NCBI GenBank assembly: GCA_052139675.1
Contig: JBKQWE010000071.1
Span: forward strand, 26,625-90,624
From: JBEKCB01 sp052139675
Lineage (GTDB): Bacteria > Planctomycetota > Brocadiia > CAIUPP01
Length of the DNA: 64,000 bases
Direction of reading: 5' to 3'
Below, piece after piece: positions 59,877-64,000 of this stretch. Each line of letters starts with the position of its first letter. Position 1 is the first letter of the stretch. The position numbers and the translations under genes were made by a program. The notes under the pieces were generated by a model. That model searched no databases and was not told the DNA's origin. It saw only the letters and a list, made by a program, of their open reading frames with translations.

Positions 59877-62384
59877 TCAGCGCGTGCGGCTGATCGCCTG
59901 CAGCGCCTGCTCGATCTCGCGCAGGTCGGCCTCGGTGAGCGGGCGCGCGCCGTAGCGGGCGCGGCAGAACCGGTCGGTGATCGCGGCGACTTCCGCGGCG
60001 GCCGGCCATTGGCGCCCGGCGAGCGCCGCGCTGAATTCCCACGGCGTCTGCGCGCCCGCCCGGCGGAATCCGCGCCGGCGGAGCATCCGCTCCATGCGGG
60101 CGTAAAATTTGAACCGCCTCGGCGCCCGCCGCTCCCGCTTGCGCCACCCGCCGAAGCCGCGCGCAATCACCCACACCAGCCCGACGCCGAGCAGCAGCGC
60201 GACGATCCAGCGGATCCCAAGGAGGACGGCGTAGAGCGGGCCGCCCAGGTCGGTGGGCTGGAGCCTTGACGCGCCCAGCCCTATGCCGAAGTGCCTGAGC
60301 GGGCCGCTCGCCGTCACGGCCTCGGAGAGGCCGGCGATTTTCCGCAGCCAGCCGTACGGGCTGGCCTGCCTGGAGGAGTCGAAGTTGAGGACGTACGCGA
60401 CCCACAGCGAGTCCACCCAGTCGTAGATATTGCCCCCGATCCGCCGGGCGAACATGGGAGCGGGCGTGGCGGCGTCGCGCGAGGCGGCGGTCGGGTCGAA
60501 CGTGCGCCAGCCGTACGGCCGCAGGTACGCCTCGACCCAGGAGTGCGCGTGCTGCTGCCGGACGATGTACGTTTCGGAGATGGGATTCCATTCGCTGACT
60601 TTGAATCCGTTGACCAGCCGCGCCGGCACGTTGACCTCGCGCAGCAGCACGACCATGCTCGCGGCGAAGTATTCGCAGTGGCCGCGCTTGAGGTTGAAGA
60701 GGAAGTCCTCGACCGGCTCGACGCCGGCGGTCGGGTCGAGCGTGCGCCAGCCGTACGGCCGCAGGTAGGCCTCGACCCAGGAGTGCGCGTGCTGCTGGCG
60801 GACGATGTACGTTTCGGAGAGGGGGTTCCACTCGCTGGCTTTGAACCCGTTGACGAGCCGCGCCGGAACGTTGACCTCGCGCAGCAGCACGACCATGCTC
60901 GAGGCGAAGTACTCGCAGTGGCCGCGCTTGAGGTTGAAGAGGAAGTCCTCGACCGGCTCGACCCCGGCGGTCGGGTTCAGCTCGTTGGTGTAGGTGAAGC
61001 GGTTGGAGTCGGAGAGGTATTCGAGGATGCGCTCGGCCTTCTCGTAGTCGGTCCGGAGCGACTCCGGCGCGATCTCCCGGGCGAGCGCGCGGATCTTCGG
61101 CGAGAGTTCGCTCGGCAACGCCAGGTAGGGGCGCAGGAAGTCCTCCGCCAGCGCATGCTCCGGCGGCTTCGGCGGCGGCGCCGCGTCGAAGAGGCGCGAG
61201 GTGACGGTGTAGCTGAGCGGCGTGCGGCGGTACGGCAGGCCGTTCTGCAGGACGTACGTGCGGGAGTTGACGCCGACGGGGAACTGCTTGCCGGCGCTGA
61301 CGCGCTCCAGCGCGAACGGCGCGAAGAGCAGGGGCATGTTGAGCGGCTCGATCGAGATGTCGCAGGTGATCTCGCGGAACGGCGCTTCGCTGTAGCCGGG
61401 GAAACCCGTCTCATAGATAAAGTCGAAGCGCGGCGATCGGTCCGCGGACTCCCAGTACCACCGGCCGCCGCGCCGCGAGGTGACCTGCCAGGACCAGGCG
61501 TCTTCCTCCTTGACGTAGGCGTCCAGCGGCAGCCCGCGCAGCAGCAGCGACGTAACCTGGAGGGATTCGCCGGTCTTCGGGTCGCGGACGCCGACGTGCA
61601 TGACCGGCGTGGGGTCCTCCTGGATCTGGCCGACGGCGCCGAGGCGGACGGTGCTCGAGAAGCCGCTGGTCGGCTGCTGGCCCATGTGGAGGATCGCCGG
61701 CGCGATCGTGCCGGTGGCCGAGGTCCGCGGCATGACGATGAAGAGCATCGCCACGGCGATCAGAACCGCCGGCGTGGCGACCAGCGCGCCCAGGTAGAAC
61801 CGGCCGGCGACGCGCAGCGGCCCGGCGACCGGCTCAGTCGCCGGCGCCTTCGCGGTCCATGCCGCGACGTTCACGCCGGCCGCGCGCGCTTCCCTCGCGG
61901 CGTGAGACAACGCCAGCGCGCTGATCGCCAGGAATGCGTACGCGATGAAGAAGAACCCGTACGCCAGCCCCGGCATCTGCAGCCCGGCCGTGCCCATGTG
62001 AATGAGCGTGACCAGGTACATCCAGAAATAGTCGTGCCCCTTCCGCTTGCGGCAGAGCGTGACCCACTGGAAGACGATGAGGAAGTCCCCGACGGGCCCG
62101 ATGCCGACGTCCGTCACGCGGTAGCCGCCCGTGGTGGCGCTGGAGATTCCGCGCCACATGAGCGCGACGAACGCGACCACGCAGATAATCGTGCCGAGCG
62201 TGTCGCTCAACTGCAGCGGCCGCCCGGCCTTTTCGCGCCGCCAGACGACGACGCACACCGCCACGGTGACCAGGAAGAACGCGAATTCCTCCGCGCCCGC
62301 CTGGTGCGCGCCGACGCTGACCAGGATCAGCAGTATGTTCAGAAGCAGTGAGGCGCGGTCGAATGTCATGCGCCTGTCTTTCAT
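59877..62384 (-). CDS. TgpA-like membrane transglutaminase with duplicated catalytic core
   Basis: An 835-residue protein. Residues 1-250 have about six membrane segments (TgpA/DUF3488-like). A periplasmic loop carries the transglutaminase core, and a final membrane segment near residue 730 precedes a cytoplasmic tail. The core occurs twice in tandem: G-H-C-E-Y-F-A-S-S then H-A-H-S-W then L-D-P-T, and G-H-C-E-Y-F-A-A-S then H-A-H-S-W then F-D-P-T. Each copy keeps its own Cys-His-Asp triad. The DNA repeat is 240 bp, so the reading frame is kept. It is encoded with a DUF58 gene, the usual partner. Confidence 0.88.
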   Translation of the reverse strand: MKDRRMTFDRASLLLNILLILVSVGAHQAGAEEFAFFLVTVAVCVVVWRREKAGRPLQLSDTLGTIICVVAFVALMWRGISSATTGGYRVTDVGIGPVGDFLIVFQWVTLCRKRKGHDYFWMYLVTLIHMGTAGLQMPGLAYGFFFIAYAFLAISALALSHAAREARAAGVNVAAWTAKAPATEPVAGPLRVAGRFYLGALVATPAVLIAVAMLFIVMPRTSATGTIAPAILHMGQQPTSGFSSTVRLGAVGQIQEDPTPVMHVGVRDPKTGESLQVTSLLLRGLPLDAYVKEEDAWSWQVTSRRGGRWYWESADRSPRFDFIYETGFPGYSEAPFREITCDISIEPLNMPLLFAPFALERVSAGKQFPVGVNSRTYVLQNGLPYRRTPLSYTVTSRLFDAAPPPKPPEHALAEDFLRPYLALPSELSPKIRALAREIAPESLRTDYEKAERILEYLSDSNRFTYTNELNPTAGVEPVEDFLFNLKRGHCEYFASSMVVLLREVNVPARLVNGFKASEWNPLSETYIVRQQHAHSWVEAYLRPYGWRTLDPTAGVEPVEDFLFNLKRGHCEYFAASMVVLLREVNVPARLVNGFKVSEWNPISETYIVRQQHAHSWVEAYLRPYGWRTFDPTAASRDAATPAPMFARRIGGNIYDWVDSLWVAYVLNFDSSRQASPYGWLRKIAGLSEAVTASGPLRHFGIGLGASRLQPTDLGGPLYAVLLGIRWIVALLLGVGLVWVIARGFGGWRKRERRAPRRFKFYARMERMLRRRGFRRAGAQTPWEFSAALAGRQWPAAAEVAAITDRFCRARYGARPLTEADLREIEQALQAISRTR
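60491..60970 (-). repeat. In-frame 240-bp tandem duplication inside the transglutaminase gene
   Basis: Two consecutive 240-base units, about 60491-60730 and 60731-60970, align along their full length with scattered substitutions, about nine in ten bases identical by eye. A short third start of the unit follows at the edge. Each unit encodes one complete transglutaminase core of 80 residues. Confidence 0.88.
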
Positions 62385-62461
62385 TCATCACTGAGATACG
62401 GATTTTCACCGCGACGGCCCGCTCTTCGTAGCTCCGCTACTTCGGCGGGCGAAGAAGAGCG

Positions 62462-63853
62462 CTACGATGATGTCCTTTGCGCCTCGTTCGTCGTGCTCGT
62501 TGTGCCGTCGCCGTGAACTTGCGGCTCATCCAGGGGAAGCAACGGCTCTTCGCGATGCGCCACCAGCCGGAATACCTCGGAGAACGCCGCGTCGGAGACG
62601 GCATAGATTTCCGTCGGCCGGCCGGCGAAGGCGGCGCGGAGCGACCGGGCCGTCGCGGACGTCGGGCTGACGCCCACGACGCGTCCGCGGGAGGCCAGGC
62701 CCGCCCGCGCGGCGAGCGGCAGAAGCGCGTCAGGCGTCGCGGCGTCCGAAGGCGTCAGCCGCGCAAGGGTTTCCATCACCCGGTCGAGGCTGTCTCCGCG
62801 GTCCGGTTCGGCCGCGCCGTTCGCATTCACCGTGGCGGAACGCTCGTTCGGTTCAAACCTGAAAGAGCCTCGCGCGGCGGCGGTCAGCAGCGCCGGCTGC
62901 GGGAAGTAGCCGGCGATCACCACGTTGCCGCCCTGCCGCATGGCGCTGCGGGCGACCTCGGCGGCGAAACTCACCGCCAGCTCCACGGCTTTTTCACGCT
63001 CGGAAACCGCGCCGGGATCCTCCGCCGCGCTCGAGAGCGCCGGGATGCGGGAATCGAGCAGGATCAGCGTCGGCGCGAAACGCTCGCGCTCGACCTCGCG
63101 CACGTGAAGCTCGCCGCGGTGGGCCGAGGCGCGCCAGTGCACGCGGCGCAGGCTGTCGCCGGGGTGGTATTCGCGCAGCGAACGGAAATCTTCGGCCAGG
63201 TGGCCGGTGATGCTCTGGACGCCGGCGCGCGCGGCGACCGGCTTGCCGGACGAGGCGGGCGGGCGCGCGAGCACCCCGCGCGCGGGATAGACCAGCAACT
63301 CGCCGCCGGCGTCCAGCCGCGCGCCGCACTCGGCCAGGCCGAACGGGAACCCGCTGCGCCACTTGATCGGCGGCATCGGGTGCGCGCCGCGCCGCAGCGG
63401 AGCGCCGACGCACGGGATTCGCACCGTGCCTTTCGGCGGGATGCGCACGACCAGTTTGAGCCTGGAGTCCGGGCCGCCGAGCGGATCGAGGATGCGCACC
63501 AGCCGCGCCGCGCTGCGCCGCCGGCTGGTGACGACCAGCGAGTAGTCGAACGGCTCGCCGGCGTACGGCGGATCGAACACCTCTCGGCGGCAGTCCACGC
63601 CGCGCCCGCTCCACAGCGGCGCGATGACGCCGATGAAGAAGACCGTGATCGCCAGGCAGGCGAGCAGGTAGGTGACGTTCAGCCCGGAGTTGATCGAACC
63701 GAGCGTCAGCAGGATGCTCGTCGGCAGCAGCGCCCAGCCGGCCGCCGTGATGCGGAAGGTCCAGCGGCGGCGAGGCCGGCGGACGACGGGCGATGGACGA
63801 GGGACGGCGGATGGGCTTCGGCCGTCGTCTGCCGTCCGTCGTTCATCGTCCAT
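62462..63853 (-). CDS. DUF58-domain protein
   Basis: A 463-residue protein with two membrane segments near residues 35-75 and the DUF58 signature F-R-S-L-R-E-Y-H-P-G-D-S-L-R-R-V-H-W. In the usual genome context, DUF58 proteins work with a MoxR ATPase and a transglutaminase-like protein; the transglutaminase is next door here. The first ~30 residues are encoded by a degenerate GACGATG-type repeat tract, so the true start may lie a little further in. Its upstream region reaches the window end. Confidence 0.83.
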   Translation of the reverse strand: MDDERRTADDGRSPSAVPRPSPVVRRPRRRWTFRITAAGWALLPTSILLTLGSINSGLNVTYLLACLAITVFFIGVIAPLWSGRGVDCRREVFDPPYAGEPFDYSLVVTSRRRSAARLVRILDPLGGPDSRLKLVVRIPPKGTVRIPCVGAPLRRGAHPMPPIKWRSGFPFGLAECGARLDAGGELLVYPARGVLARPPASSGKPVAARAGVQSITGHLAEDFRSLREYHPGDSLRRVHWRASAHRGELHVREVERERFAPTLILLDSRIPALSSAAEDPGAVSEREKAVELAVSFAAEVARSAMRQGGNVVIAGYFPQPALLTAAARGSFRFEPNERSATVNANGAAEPDRGDSLDRVMETLARLTPSDAATPDALLPLAARAGLASRGRVVGVSPTSATARSLRAAFAGRPTEIYAVSDAAFSEVFRLVAHREEPLLPLDEPQVHGDGTTSTTNEAQRTSS

Positions 63854-63948
63854 CGTCCATCGTCCCCGTTATCACTAGTGTAGTGTTTCGTAATTATCTT
63901 GCATTATCCGCGCCAAAAGTCCCTTGAGAACGCGCCTTGTGCAAGTTC

Positions 63949-63979
63949 GTCACCCTGAGCGCAGCGAAGGGTCTCATAC
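63949..63979. repeat. Intergenic repeat copy ('GAGCGCAGCGAAGGGTCTC' type)
   Basis: GTCACCCTGAGCGCAGCG at 63949-63966 continues into AAGGGTCTCATAC. The same sequence class makes up the inverted repeat at 32826-32908. Copies of this class are common in intergenic DNA of many GC-rich bacteria. Confidence 0.7.
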
Positions 63980-64000
63980 GCATAACTCAAGAAATGCGTG

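Noticed and set aside
1..64000. CRISPR arrays, tRNA or rRNA genes, insertion sequences.
   Set aside because: No regular spacer-repeat pattern, no transposase-like protein and no recognisable tRNA or rRNA segments were found by reading both strands.

Overview
The window is GC-rich, tightly packed bacterial DNA with many ATGA-type overlaps and several GTG and TTG starts. Several traits together suggest a free-living bacterium of the PVC/Planctomycetota type or a related deep lineage: secreted polysaccharide lyase and glycoside hydrolase genes, two uroporphyrinogen-decarboxylase-like enzymes outside a heme operon, a very large Ser/Thr kinase with PEGA and propeller regions, a DUF6057-like/TolB-like pair, and a TgpA-like/DUF58 pair. 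I cannot name the phylum with confidence, because no rRNA or tRNA gene was recognised.

Layout. 1-9076 is an acyl-assembly cluster: two KAS III enzymes (one cut by the window edge), an ACP, a MaoC-SDR fusion, two more SDRs, an FkbH-type HAD protein, an FkbM methyltransferase, an MBL hydrolase and a hexapeptide acyltransferase. The set resembles those that make short acyl decorations for surface glycans or glyceryl-ACP-derived units. 9095-9390 is a small frameshifted gene remnant. 9658-23440 is a carbohydrate region: a GH28-like beta-helix enzyme, a heparinase II/III-like lyase, a URO-D-like protein, a secreted alpha/alpha-barrel-like protein, a GH1 beta-glucosidase, a beta-lactamase-fold hydrolase and a secreted unknown, with an ABC-F ATPase between them. 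23832-29571 holds a SUKH protein, a beta-helix gene fragment, a GNAT, a PNPOx-fold protein and a DUF6057-like/c-heme-TolB pair.

29637-45419 is the most interesting part: a candidate RiPP (ribosomally made, modified peptide) locus. On the minus strand a 245-aa protein with a leader-like domain and three G-x-R-P-D-x-P motifs is followed by a B12-type radical SAM gene. Divergent from it on the plus strand are a class III nucleotide cyclase, an FHA/trypsin-like membrane protease, an ABC exporter with an abnormal nucleotide-binding domain, a cNMP-binding protein, a GAF protein, a cytoplasmic subtilase, two SPASM radical SAM enzymes, a B12-type radical SAM enzyme with an RRE-like tail, and several tiny genes. 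Two of the tiny genes encode paralogous peptides ending in DW-x2-CQAW-x-NCS, each directly followed by its own radical SAM gene. A third, different Cys-containing peptide lies downstream. The gene content suggests peptide modification, leader removal and export under cyclic-nucleotide and FHA/kinase control. A 1704-aa kinase/propeller protein follows.

51013-63853 is mostly housekeeping and hypothetical genes: a frameshifted M48 peptidase with zinc ribbons, a TFIIB-type zinc-ribbon protein, ankyrin repeats, an endonuclease III-like glycosylase, a rubrerythrin-like protein, a C39-like membrane peptidase, a second URO-D-like protein, and a transglutaminase-like membrane protein whose catalytic core is tandemly duplicated in frame. 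Two kinds of dispersed palindromic repeat recur in the window, and two minus-strand genes share a near-identical promoter block.
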